The translations under genes were made by a program, and so were the position numbers. The notes beneath the pieces were generated by a model. That model did no database searches. It saw only the letters and a program-made list of their open reading frames with translations, and was not told the DNA's origin. This document shows, in pieces, positions 24,333 to 34,752 of a stretch of 37,050 nucleotides of DNA. The stretch is from Actinomycetes bacterium (GTDB lineage Bacteria; Actinomycetota; Actinomycetes; S36-B12; UBA5976), in the NCBI GenBank assembly GCA_021784375.1, contig JAJXSV010000002.1:1-37050 (forward strand). Reading direction: 5' to 3'. Position 1 is the first letter of the stretch; each line of letters begins with the position of its first letter.

Positions 24333-25064
24333 CTAGCGATGCGCGAGTTCGGTGAGTTCCCTGGTCTCCGACGAGGTCAGGATCCGGAATGCGCCCGGGG
24401 CCAGGGATCCCAGTTCCAGGGTCCCGATGGCCGTGCGCATGAGGCGCTCCACTGGGTGGCCGACGGCCTTGAGCATGCGTCGGACGATGCGCTTACGCCC
24501 CTCGTGGATGACCAGTTCGATGACGCTCCATTGATCCGTCGAGCTCTGAACCAGGGCCCGATCGGCCCGCGCCGGACCGTCAGCGAGCTCGACGCCGACG
24601 AGCAGCCGCCGCACGGTCCCGGGCGTCACGCGTCCGCGAACCTCCGCCAGATAGGTCTTCTCAACGCCATGCGAGGGGTGCATGAGCAGGTGTGCCAGAT
24701 CGCCGTCGTTCGTGAGCAGGAGCAGGCCCTCCGTCTCCTCGTCCAGGCGGCCGACATGGAAGAGCCGCTGGGGGAAGTCGCGCACCATGTCCCCCACACA
24801 TGGGCGGCCTCGATCATCCGCCATGGTGGTGACGACACCGAAGGGCTTGTTCAGGGCGAGGACGACTATGTCCGTTGCGACGGAGATCGGACGGCCATCG
24901 ACCGAGATGACATCAAGCGCCGGGTCCACCCTGGTACCCAGGTCAGCCGTGTGGCCGTTGACGCTCACGCGCCCTTCCGCCACCAGGCCATCACAGGCTC
25001 GGCGCGACCCCAAGCCGGCCTGCGCCAGCACCTTCTGCACGCGAACGCCGCCATTCGCTTCCAT
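24333..25064 (-). CDS. rluB: Ribosomal large-subunit pseudouridine synthase, RluB/RsuA family
   Basis: A 243-residue enzyme with an N-terminal S4 RNA-binding domain (about residues 6-60) and the RsuA-family catalytic core. The catalytic Asp is in GRLDEETEGLLLLTNDG, and EGRKRIVRRM follows near the C-terminus. Members modify 23S (RluB) or 16S (RsuA) rRNA; the scpA-scpB context points to the RluB-like Rv1711 group. GGAGG lies about 12 bases upstream of the ATG, 18 bases after scpB. Confidence 0.91.
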   Translation of the reverse strand: MEANGGVRVQKVLAQAGLGSRRACDGLVAEGRVSVNGHTADLGTRVDPALDVISVDGRPISVATDIVVLALNKPFGVVTTMADDRGRPCVGDMVRDFPQRLFHVGRLDEETEGLLLLTNDGDLAHLLMHPSHGVEKTYLAEVRGRVTPGTVRRLLVGVELADGPARADRALVQSSTDQWSVIELVIHEGRKRIVRRMLKAVGHPVERLMRTAIGTLELGSLAPGAFRILTSSETRELTELAHR

Positions 25065-25082
25065 GACGGCTAGACCTCCAGG

Positions 25083-25667
25083 TCACAGTGAGGCATCGAG
25101 CGCGTCCAATGCCTCCAGGCCGGGCACCAGGTCAGCGATCTCGGGAAGTTCCTGCAGGTTGAGCAGCCCCATGCGTTCGAGGAAGTAACTCGTGGTCCTG
25201 AAGAGCACGGCTTGTCCGTCCGTCTCCTCTCCTGCTGGCTCGATGAGTCCTCGCGCCACCAGAGTGCGCACCACGCTGTCCACATTGACGCCGCGGATGG
25301 CGGCAATGCGACCGCGACTGATCGGCTGCTTGTACGCGACGATGGCCAACGTCTCCAAGGCGGCCTGCGTCAGGCGCGCGTTCTGCCCGTCACGGATGAA
25401 TCGTTCGACCGCTCCCTGGCAGGCTGCAGCCGTGAAGAGTCTCCAGCCACCGGCGACGAGACGGACCTCGATTCCGCTCCCCCGAAGACGGTAGGACTTG
25501 GCAAGTTGTGCCAGTCCGGCTTCGATATCGGGCTCCGGGATGCCCAGCGCCGCGGCCAGATCCACGGCGGCCACGGGCGCGTCCGAGACGAGCAGGATGG
25601 CCTCCAGCGCGGAACCGAGGTCCGGCGCGCCCAATTCCACCGTGTGCTCGAGGAAGGGCTCAGACAT
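25083..25667 (-). CDS. scpB: Segregation and condensation protein ScpB
   Basis: A 194-residue tandem winged-helix kleisin partner. LEAILLVSDAPV opens the first domain, and the landmark LETLAIVAYKQPISRGRIA followed by RGVNVDSVVRTLVARGLI marks the second. With ScpA it forms the Smc complex for chromosome compaction and segregation; smc itself is elsewhere. The ATG at 25667 overlaps the scpA stop by 8 bases and has AAGGAG 6 bases upstream. Confidence 0.94.
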   Translation of the reverse strand: MSEPFLEHTVELGAPDLGSALEAILLVSDAPVAAVDLAAALGIPEPDIEAGLAQLAKSYRLRGSGIEVRLVAGGWRLFTAAACQGAVERFIRDGQNARLTQAALETLAIVAYKQPISRGRIAAIRGVNVDSVVRTLVARGLIEPAGEETDGQAVLFRTTSYFLERMGLLNLQELPEIADLVPGLEALDALDASL

Positions 25668-26472
25668 CGGATTCTCCTTCGAATTCGTCAAACGCGGTCG
25701 GGACTTCGTCCGCCCCGCTCCAGCGCACGTGGAGATCGCCCAGCGGTGACACCTGATCGAAGGTCACATCGCCATCCCGATACAACTCGAGGAGCGCCAA
25801 GAATCGCGCTACGATTACAAGTCGACTTTCCGCGTCTTGGGCCAGGTGGCGGAATGTGGCGTGGCCCAGCCGTCGCAGGCGCTGCGCGATGATGATGCCC
25901 TGTTCGGTCACGCTGACCCGGGGAACGTGGAGATGCGAGGTGCCGACGACGGGTTGCGGGCGCGGTGCAAGCGCAGCGGCGGCGATCCTTGCCAACTCGC
26001 CTGCCCCCACGAGCAGCACCTCGGGGAGCAGGGACGCGAAGGGCTCCTCGAGACCGACGTTGCGAGCGTAACGACCGGCCTCCGTTCGCAGGGCCATCTC
26101 GAATCGAGTGGCCACCTGCTTGAATGCGCGGTACTGCAGGAGTCGAGCGAAGAGCAGGTCACGCGCCTCGAGTACGGCGAGATCCTCCTCGTCCTCGACC
26201 TCACCGCTCGGCAGCAGGCGGGCCGCCTTGAGGTCGAGCAGGGTTGCTGCGATCACCAGGAACTCCGTGGCTTCGTCGAGATCCCAGCTGGTCTCCTGCA
26301 ACCGGATGTACCCGATGAATTCATCGGTGACGCGGTGCAGGGCAAGTTCCGTCACCTCGAGATGATGCTTCGAGATGAGTTGCAGCAGGAGATCGAAGGG
26401 CCCGTCGAAATCGGCAACGCGCACACGGAAGCCTTCGTTCGGGGCCTCAGCGAACGCCGGCGCTTCGATCAT
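25660..26472 (-). CDS. scpA: Segregation and condensation protein ScpA (kleisin)
   Basis: A 270-residue kleisin. The signature FDGPFDLLLQLISKHHLEVTE region near residue 23 is followed by ATEFLVIAATLLDLKAARLLP, and the C-terminal winged helix (about 200-255) ends in an acidic tail. It bridges Smc heads and binds ScpB. The ATG at 26472 is preferred; a longer reading to 26517 lacks support. No Shine-Dalgarno is seen, but TACGCT lies 7 bases upstream. It is divergent from parA. Confidence 0.92.
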   Translation of the reverse strand: MIEAPAFAEAPNEGFRVRVADFDGPFDLLLQLISKHHLEVTELALHRVTDEFIGYIRLQETSWDLDEATEFLVIAATLLDLKAARLLPSGEVEDEEDLAVLEARDLLFARLLQYRAFKQVATRFEMALRTEAGRYARNVGLEEPFASLLPEVLLVGAGELARIAAAALAPRPQPVVGTSHLHVPRVSVTEQGIIIAQRLRRLGHATFRHLAQDAESRLVIVARFLALLELYRDGDVTFDQVSPLGDLHVRWSGADEVPTAFDEFEGESDV

Positions 26473-26479
26473 GCCTCGT

Positions 26480-26485
26480 AGCGTA
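26480..26485 (-). promoter_or_regulatory. Candidate -10 box of the scpA operon
   Basis: TACGCT (TAnnnT) ends 7 bases before the scpA ATG, which has no ribosome site, so a leaderless transcript is likely. No clear -35 is seen. Confidence 0.35.
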
Positions 26486-26560
26486 CGACCCAGCCTTGTC
26501 GGACAGGGCTCGTTCACCTAGGCTCGCCAAAGGTGATTTCGCGAGGTATTTCGAAACCGC

Positions 26561-26587
26561 TATACCGATAAGAGGATATATCGATAA
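26561..26587 (+). promoter_or_regulatory. Direct repeats at the parA start
   Basis: TATACCGATAA (26561-26571) and TATATCGATAA (26577-26587) match at 10 of 11 positions, 16 bases apart; the second runs into the parA ATG. TTTCGAAA (26549-26556) and GGTAT...ATACC lie just upstream. The stretch is AT-rich in a GC-rich genome. It could be the operator or centromere-like site of the RHH protein encoded after parA. Confidence 0.5.
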
Positions 26588-27417
26588 TGACGCCGACCGT
26601 CGCCGACTGGCTCGCCTACGAACCGACCTTCCCCGCCCTGCAGGAACGTGCGCGTGCTCGCGTGGTGTCCGTGTTCAACCAGAAGGGGGGCGTGGGGAAG
26701 ACGACCTCCTGCATCAGCATCGGCGCCGCCCTCGCGGACACGGGCCGCCGGGTGCTGTTGGTCGACTTCGATCCCCAGGGCTCAATGACCGTGGGCCTGA
26801 CCGGCGGACATGAGTTCCCGCAGACCATCTACGACGCCCTGCTCGGCCAGCTCTCCGCGAGGGACGTGCTGCTGAAGACCGATGTGCCGGGCATGGACCT
26901 ACTCCCCGCGACCATCGAGCTGTCGGCCGCGGAGATGCAGCTGGTGAGCGAGGTGGGGCGCGACCAGACACTGGCGCGACTGCTGGAACCCGTCATCGGC
27001 GACTACGACATCATCCTCATCGACTGCCTCCCCAGTTTGGGGCTGCTCGCCGTCAACGCCCTGGCCGCCTCGGACGGCGTGCTGGTGCCGCTCCAGTGCG
27101 AGTACTACGCGCTTCGCGGTATGGCGCTCCTCTTCGCCACCATACAAAAGGTGAAGGAACGCATTAACCCTCGACTTCAGATTGAGGGGATCATTCCCAC
27201 GATGTTTGATGGTCGCTCCACGCACCACAAGGAGGTCCTGCTCCGCGTGCTCGAAGCCTTCGGCGACCTCACCTTCCACACCGTCATCCCGAAGACGGTG
27301 AAGTTCTCCGAGGCCACGGTGGCCATGGAACCGATCACCAGCTACGCCACCAACTCCCCCGGTGCCACTGCCTATCGTCGGGTGGCGGCGGAACTCGCGG
27401 AACGGATGGAGTCATGA
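26587..27417 (+). CDS. ParA-family ATPase (Rv1708/PldP-like)
   Basis: A 276-residue ParA/Soj ATPase. The deviant Walker A KGGVGKTT is at 33-40, VDFDPQGSMT is the Walker A'/switch region, and LIDCLPSLGLLAVNAL covers Walker B. There is a 27-residue leader before the fold. It lies beside scpA and close to xerD rather than beside a canonical parB, as does the orphan ParA (Rv1708; PldP in corynebacteria, linked to division and segregation). AGAGG is 11 bases before the ATG. Its stop overlaps the next gene in an ATGA, indicating a two-gene unit. Confidence 0.9.
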   Translation: MTPTVADWLAYEPTFPALQERARARVVSVFNQKGGVGKTTSCISIGAALADTGRRVLLVDFDPQGSMTVGLTGGHEFPQTIYDALLGQLSARDVLLKTDVPGMDLLPATIELSAAEMQLVSEVGRDQTLARLLEPVIGDYDIILIDCLPSLGLLAVNALAASDGVLVPLQCEYYALRGMALLFATIQKVKERINPRLQIEGIIPTMFDGRSTHHKEVLLRVLEAFGDLTFHTVIPKTVKFSEATVAMEPITSYATNSPGATAYRRVAAELAERMES

Positions 27418-27806
27418 GTCGCCGAGTCGCCCTGCCTGGTGCGGACGAACTGTTCCGCCGCACGCAAGCGCCCGCACGCCCGGAACCGCCCATGGCTGTG
27501 CCGGCGGCAGCGGAGGTGCCGGCCGCGGTTGAAGGCGGCGTGCGCACGACGAGCACAACGCCCAAACGCCGGCGCAGCGCGCCTGGCCGACCCACCGGCC
27601 GGATACGCCACGACGAGAAGATCACCGTCTATGTCTCCCCCGACGAGCTGATCGACCTCGAGAACGCCAAACTTGCGCTGCGGGCTCAGCACGGCCTTGC
27701 CGTCGATCGAGGACGGATCGTTCGCGAAGCCCTGGCCGTGGTCGTCGCTGATCTCGAGCAGCGCGGCGAGGACTCCATCATCGTGCGGCGCCTGCGCGGG
27801 CTCTAA
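27414..27806 (+). CDS. Ribbon-helix-helix protein, probable ParA partner
   Basis: A 130-residue basic protein. The N-terminus RRVALPGADELFRRTQ is followed by a Pro/Ala-rich flexible region (about 20-65). A C-terminal unit beginning HDEKITVYVSPDELIDLENA fits a ribbon-helix-helix fold (strand, helix, helix ending VVVADLEQRG). Small RHH proteins serve as centromere-binding partners and autorepressors of ParA ATPases in plasmid systems, with Arg-containing flexible N-termini that stimulate the ATPase. Here translation is coupled to parA, so that role is inferred. Its TAA overlaps the convergent xerD stop. Confidence 0.7.
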   Translation: MSRRVALPGADELFRRTQAPARPEPPMAVPAAAEVPAAVEGGVRTTSTTPKRRRSAPGRPTGRIRHDEKITVYVSPDELIDLENAKLALRAQHGLAVDRGRIVREALAVVVADLEQRGEDSIIVRRLRGL

Positions 27807-28739
27807 CGTCGCCGCGCTCGGGGGTGCGCCGACAGGTACACGTCACGCAACTGGTCGATCGAGACCTTCGTGTAGATCTGTGTGGTTGCCACCGACGCAT
27901 GTCCGAGGAGTTCCTGGACCACGCGGATGTCGGCCCCGCCCGCGAGCAGGTGGGTGGCGAACGAGTGCCGAAGCACATGCGGCGAGACCTGCCGGCGCAG
28001 GCCCGCCCGCTTGGCCAGGTCTTCGATGTCCGCACCTGCGGACTGGCGTGACAACCGAGCACCTCGCTCATTGACGAACAGGGCTGGCGTGCCCTTGCCC
28101 CTTGAGACCAGGGCCGGGCGAGCACGCCTGAGGTAGCTGTCGATCGCGGCACGAGCCGGCGCACCGATCGGCACCAACCGCTCCTTGTTTCCCTTGCCGC
28201 GAACGCGGACCAGGCGATCGTCCATCCCGAGGTCGTCCAGGTCGAGGCCGAGCGCCTCGGAGATCCTCGCACCCGTGCTGTACAGCAGTTCCGCCAGTGC
28301 CTTGGTGCGAAGACCGAGCGTGGAGTCCATGTCCGCGGCGTTCAGCATGCGCTCGACTTCATCGATGCCCAGCGCCTTGGGCAGGCGCGCCCGGGTCACC
28401 GGCACCGTGACGCTGCGGGCCGCATCCACCTGCACCCAACGCTCACGCAACGCGAAGCGGTGCCAGCCACGAAGCGATGCGGCGACGCGCGCGACCGAGC
28501 CCACCGCGAGTGGTGAGCCTTCGCTGGTCGAGAGATCCCTCACGAACTCGTCGATGTCCGCGGTCTCCACCGCGGCCAATTCGGTGAAGCCGCGTGACTC
28601 AAGGTGGGCCAGGTAGCGAACCAGGTCCCGTCGGTAGGCCTCAACGGTGTTCCTGCTGAGGTTGCGCTCGACGCTGCAGTGGGCGAGATACTCCCGGAGC
28701 TCGTCCTGCAATCGAGTCCGGTTGGCCGCGGTGCGCGGA

Positions 28740-28762
<23 letters not shown>
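27803..28762 (-). CDS. xerD: Tyrosine recombinase XerD
   Basis: A 319-residue tyrosine recombinase that resolves chromosome dimers at dif. The SAM-like N-terminal domain (about 15-110) is followed by the catalytic set R166 (TGARISE), K190 (GKGNKERLVP), H262 and R265 (HVLRHSFATH), H288 (LGHASVATT) and nucleophile Y297 (IYTKV), all present. The ATG at 28762 overlaps the Nudix gene by 23 bases; longer readings run through that gene. XerD rather than XerC is chosen from the pyrG-Nudix-xerD-parA-scpA order. Confidence 0.92.
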
Positions 28763-31033
<2,271 letters not shown>

Positions 31034-31084
31034 TCAATGGGGCGTCGTCCGCTCCACGGGATGCCAGCCTAACAGGGGGCATGC

Positions 31085-32767
31085 TCACGGTTGGCCGAGG
31101 CGCGCGGCGCCGGCCGCTTGCAGCAGCTCCTGCGCGTGGGCGTGAGCACTCACGGACTCCTCCATGCCGGACAGCATGCGCGCCAGTTCCCGAGGACGTT
31201 CGTCGTCGGCCAGGGCGCGAGTCGAGGTCCTCGTCTCGCCTTCAACGACTGCCTTCTCCACCAACAGGTGGCGATCGGCGAACGCCGCCACCTGGGCCAG
31301 GTGGGTGACCACGATCACCTGCTGCGTCCGGGCCAATTCCGCCAAGCGGCGGCCGAGTTCGAGCGCCGCCTTGCCGCCCACACCTGCGTCCACCTCGTCG
31401 AAGATGAAGGTCCGCGGCGACTCCGGCGCCTTGGCGGTCTCCAGGGCCAGCATGACGCGTGCCAGCTCGCCGCCCGAGCCGACGGTTGCCAGCGGCTGTT
31501 CCGGTTGGCCGGGATTCGCCGTGAACTGGAACTCCACAGCGTCGTCCCCGAATTGCGTGGGTTCACCAGCCCGGGTCACCCGCACGCTGAACAGCGCATT
31601 CGCAAGGCCCAGGTCGCGCAGTTCGGCGGTCACGCGGCTGCCCAGGTCGACGGCTGCACCGTTCCGCAGCGCGTGCAGGGCCGAGCACACCCGTTCCTGC
31701 TCCTCACGTGCGTGCGCGGCCAACGCCTCGAGCTCATGGACCCGACCGGCCGGATCGCTCATGAACGCGATGCTTCGCTCCGCCGTCTGATAGCGCTCCA
31801 GCAGTTCGGGGAGACTGCACGCGTGCCGGCGGAGCAGGGAACCGATCTGGGATCGGCGGTACATGAGCGCGTCCAATGACTCGGGTTCCACATCCAGCGC
31901 GTCCACGAAGCGATCGATCTCGTGGCCGATGGCCTGCACCTGCTCCAGGACGTCGATGACGCGTGCGGTCCAGTCCGCGAACTCGGGGGCCTCCGTGCGC
32001 GGTTCGAGGTCGCGGCGAACACGTGACAGGAGGGTCGCCACATCGGTGTCACCATCCCCGTCTGCCTCCGTCAGGAGGGCCAGCGCGGAGCGCGCACTCC
32101 GCGCTATGGCATCACGAGCAGAAAGCACGGCGATCCGCGCATCGAGTCGCACATCCTCGTCGGTCTCCGGCGCGGTTCCCTCGAGGTCCGCCACAAACGC
32201 CTGCAATTGCGCGAGATCCCGGGCCCCCGCCTCCTGGGCCGTGAGCGCCGCCGCCAATGCTGCCTCTGCCTCGCGGGCGTTCGACCATGCCGATCGCTGG
32301 ACCTGCAGCAGCTCGCCGATCTCCGGGCGGGTGGAGTCCAGCAGCGCCCGTTGCTCCGCCGGGCGGGTGAGTCGAATCTGACCGTGCTGGCCGTGCAAGG
32401 TCACCACGTCGGAGACGACCTCGGCGAGCAGGCCGGCCGCCACGGAGCGGGAACCGACGATGGCACGTGAACGAGGACCGATGGTGCGTGTCACCAGCAC
32501 CTCATCACCGTCGACGAATGCTCCCAACTCGTCGAGTTGCTCGCGCCTCGCCGGTGACACGGTGAGGGTGCAGTCGATCGTCGCCTCGGGGGTGCCGTAT
32601 CGCACCAGCGCCAGGTCAGGCTTGGCGCCAAGCAACTGGGAGACCGCCGTCGTGATGAGCGTCTTGCCCGCTCCGGTCTCGCCGGAGAGCACGGTCAGTC
32701 CGGCGGCGAACTCGAGCCGCGTAGTGGCGATGACGCCGAGGTTGGTGATCGCGAGTTCGCGAATCAC
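31085..32767 (-). CDS. recN: DNA repair protein RecN
   Basis: A 560-residue SMC-like ATPase of double-strand-break repair. The N-terminal Walker A GETGAGKT is at 29-36, central coiled-coil arms span about 155-370, and the C-terminal signature GSGGELARVMLALE, Walker B FIFDEVDAGVGG and VVTHLAQVAAFAD are intact. The GTG start overlaps the nadK stop (GTGA). No LexA-box-like site is seen near it; it is embedded in the tlyA-nadK-recN row, as in mycobacteria. Confidence 0.95.
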   Translation of the reverse strand: MIRELAITNLGVIATTRLEFAAGLTVLSGETGAGKTLITTAVSQLLGAKPDLALVRYGTPEATIDCTLTVSPARREQLDELGAFVDGDEVLVTRTIGPRSRAIVGSRSVAAGLLAEVVSDVVTLHGQHGQIRLTRPAEQRALLDSTRPEIGELLQVQRSAWSNAREAEAALAAALTAQEAGARDLAQLQAFVADLEGTAPETDEDVRLDARIAVLSARDAIARSARSALALLTEADGDGDTDVATLLSRVRRDLEPRTEAPEFADWTARVIDVLEQVQAIGHEIDRFVDALDVEPESLDALMYRRSQIGSLLRRHACSLPELLERYQTAERSIAFMSDPAGRVHELEALAAHAREEQERVCSALHALRNGAAVDLGSRVTAELRDLGLANALFSVRVTRAGEPTQFGDDAVEFQFTANPGQPEQPLATVGSGGELARVMLALETAKAPESPRTFIFDEVDAGVGGKAALELGRRLAELARTQQVIVVTHLAQVAAFADRHLLVEKAVVEGETRTSTRALADDERPRELARMLSGMEESVSAHAHAQELLQAAGAARLGQP

Positions 32768-33630
32768 GCCTGCTCCCGGTTGCGCCAGCCGGTGACCGGA
32801 AGGTGGAACTTCGCTACCAGCCGATCCGCGAAGGGCGCCGGCGTCAGCCTGGCGAAGAGCGCCTGATGCGAGCTCTCCTCGACCAACACGTGGGCACCGG
32901 GCTGGGCAGGCGTGTTTCGACGCCCGTCACACACCACGATGGCCGGTGCGAGCTCGTCGGCGATCGCGATGTCGATCGATGCGGAGGGGGCGGTCACGAT
33001 CGGTCGCGCGAAGAGCGCGTGTGCCGCCACTGGTACCAGGAGGTGAGCCTCGACATTCGGCCAGATGATGGGGCCGCCAGCGCTGAAGGCGTATGCGGTG
33101 GATCCCGTGGGGGTGGCGCAGATCAGGCCGTCCCCCGCCCAGGCCATGACGGGATGGCCTTCGACGGAGACGATGACCTCCAGCATCCGATCACGCAGCG
33201 ACTTCTCAACGGCGACCTCGTTGAGCGCCCAGGACTCCCAACTGCTGCCGTCGGGGTTCTCCACCCGCACCGCCAACGCACGACGTCGCTCGACCGTCCA
33301 TTGCCGCTCGACGATGGCGGGCACCAGTACGTCCACATCCGATGCCTCGAGCTCGGCCAGGAAGCCGACCCTGCCCAGGTTGAGTCCGAGCAGTGGCACG
33401 GGAACATCGTGGAACATCTCGGCTGCTCGCAGGATCGTCCCGTCACCACCGAGCACGACGACCAACTCGTTGCGGGCAGGATCCACTTCTGCGAAGCCCT
33501 GGAGATCGTGCTGGTCCCCCGCGACCGCGACCTCGATGCCGGCATCACGCAGAAGGCGGGCGATGCGCAGCGCGAGCGGAGGCACATCCTCGCGATTGGC
33601 GTGCATCACCAGACAGACCTGCCGGGTCAC
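32764..33630 (-). CDS. nadK: NAD kinase
   Basis: A 288-residue kinase producing NADP from NAD with ATP or polyphosphate. GGDGT is at 61-65, LGLNLGRVGFLAE follows, and the nucleotide-binding core reads ATPTGSTAYAFSAGGPI. The GTG start overlaps the tlyA stop (GTGA), and its own stop overlaps recN, so three genes are translationally coupled. Confidence 0.95.
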   Translation of the reverse strand: MTRQVCLVMHANREDVPPLALRIARLLRDAGIEVAVAGDQHDLQGFAEVDPARNELVVVLGGDGTILRAAEMFHDVPVPLLGLNLGRVGFLAELEASDVDVLVPAIVERQWTVERRRALAVRVENPDGSSWESWALNEVAVEKSLRDRMLEVIVSVEGHPVMAWAGDGLICATPTGSTAYAFSAGGPIIWPNVEAHLLVPVAAHALFARPIVTAPSASIDIAIADELAPAIVVCDGRRNTPAQPGAHVLVEESSHQALFARLTPAPFADRLVAKFHLPVTGWRNREQA

Positions 33631-34436
33631 TGGGGCCCCTCCGATACTGCCGTGGCGATGAGGTCTTCGAGTTGTCGGTGCAATTCAACCCCACGTGCAG
33701 CCCAAACGAAATACTCGACGTTGCCGCTCGGTCCCGGCAGTGGGCTGGCGACGACGTCCCGCACCCCGGCACCCCCGGCTTGCAGCGCTTCCGCTACCTC
33801 GATGACGGCACGGGCACGCAATGCGGGTTCGCGCACCACTCCCGTGCCCGCGTCTTCGCGGCCCACCTCGAACTGGGGCTTGACCATGAGCAGGAGATCC
33901 GCATCGTCACTGCTCACCTGGAACAGCGCAGGCAGAACTGTGCGCAACGAGATGAACGAGAGGTCCGCGACCACCAACGACGGGGTCAGTGCAAGGTCCC
34001 CGGGCTGCAGACTGCGCACGTTGACCCGCTCATACACGGACACCCGAGGATCGTTGCGTATGAGCCAGGCAAGGACACCGTATCCGACGTCGACGGCGAG
34101 CACCTCGGCCGCCCCACGTTCCAGCAGCACCTGCGTGAACCCGCCGGTTGACGCGCCAGCATCGAGGGCGATGCGCCCCTCGATGATCAGACCCGCGGGA
34201 CAGAATCGGTCAAGGGCGCCGATCAGTTTGTGCGCTCCGCGCGAGACATAGTGATCGCTTGGACCGTCAATCACGCGGATCGACACCTCCGGCCGTACCT
34301 GGGTTGCGGCCTTCGTCGCGCGGATCCCGGCGACTTCAACCAGCTGCTGATCGATGAGTTCCTTCGCCACCTCCCGCGAGCGGGCAAGCCCGCGGTGCAC
34401 GAGTTCCGCGTCCAGACGGCGCAACATCAGCGGCAT
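33627..34436 (-). CDS. tlyA: TlyA, rRNA 2'-O-methyltransferase (hemolysin A family)
   Basis: A 269-residue protein. The N-terminal S4 domain (MLRRLDAELVHRGLARSREV region) is followed by a SAM-dependent methyltransferase of the FtsJ type, with SAM motif ALDAGASTGGFTQVLLERG and VVADLSFISLR. In mycobacteria TlyA methylates cytidines in 16S and 23S rRNA and affects capreomycin sensitivity. The ATG at 34436 (or 34427) matches the family start; the frame stays open further upstream without support. Ribosome sites are weak. Confidence 0.9.
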   Translation of the reverse strand: MPLMLRRLDAELVHRGLARSREVAKELIDQQLVEVAGIRATKAATQVRPEVSIRVIDGPSDHYVSRGAHKLIGALDRFCPAGLIIEGRIALDAGASTGGFTQVLLERGAAEVLAVDVGYGVLAWLIRNDPRVSVYERVNVRSLQPGDLALTPSLVVADLSFISLRTVLPALFQVSSDDADLLLMVKPQFEVGREDAGTGVVREPALRARAVIEVAEALQAGGAGVRDVVASPLPGPSGNVEYFVWAARGVELHRQLEDLIATAVSEGPQ

Positions 34437-34554
34437 CCCGGGCGCGTTCGGCGCACCGCGTGCCGGTGCCGTCCGGATACCCGGCGGGCGCGAGACTGGT
34501 TCACCCGGTGGCGGCGATCGGTCCCGAGCTTGCAGCGTGCGGGGTGCGCCGATC

Positions 34555-34752
34555 TCACTGTGCGGTCGCGTCCGCCAGGGCCTGCTGCAATCGTCGATGG
34601 ACGTCCTCGAAGACCTGCTGGTGCTCACTGAGCGGCAACGTGGCCAGCGTCGCAACCATCTCGGCCGCCGAATCCACACGGACGTCACCCGTAGGCAGCC
34701 ATGCCGAAGGGACTGCGAGCGCCAACTGATCGTCGTGATCGGACATGGTCAC
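34555..34752 (-). CDS. Small conserved protein (Rv1693-like)
   Basis: A 65-residue acidic protein with VDSAAEMVATLATLPLSEHQ then VFEDVHRRLQQALAD, resembling the short protein encoded between the HAD phosphatase and tlyA in many actinobacteria. The function is unknown. The GTG at 34752 overlaps the HAD stop (GTGA); an ATG two codons in is equally possible. The 118 bases to tlyA show no other gene. Confidence 0.72.
   Translation of the reverse strand: MTMSDHDDQLALAVPSAWLPTGDVRVDSAAEMVATLATLPLSEHQQVFEDVHRRLQQALADATAQ

Noticed and set aside
24085..24335. Plus-strand reading frame ending in a hydrophobic 25-residue segment
   Set aside because: Its start lies antisense inside aroH, the hydrophobic part has no ATG or GTG of its own behind the AGGAG, and the hydrophobicity follows from T-rich DNA.
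26496..26813. Plus-strand frame overlapping the scpA-parA gap and the start of parA
   Set aside because: Different frame from parA, no family resemblance, and it runs across the promoter repeats.
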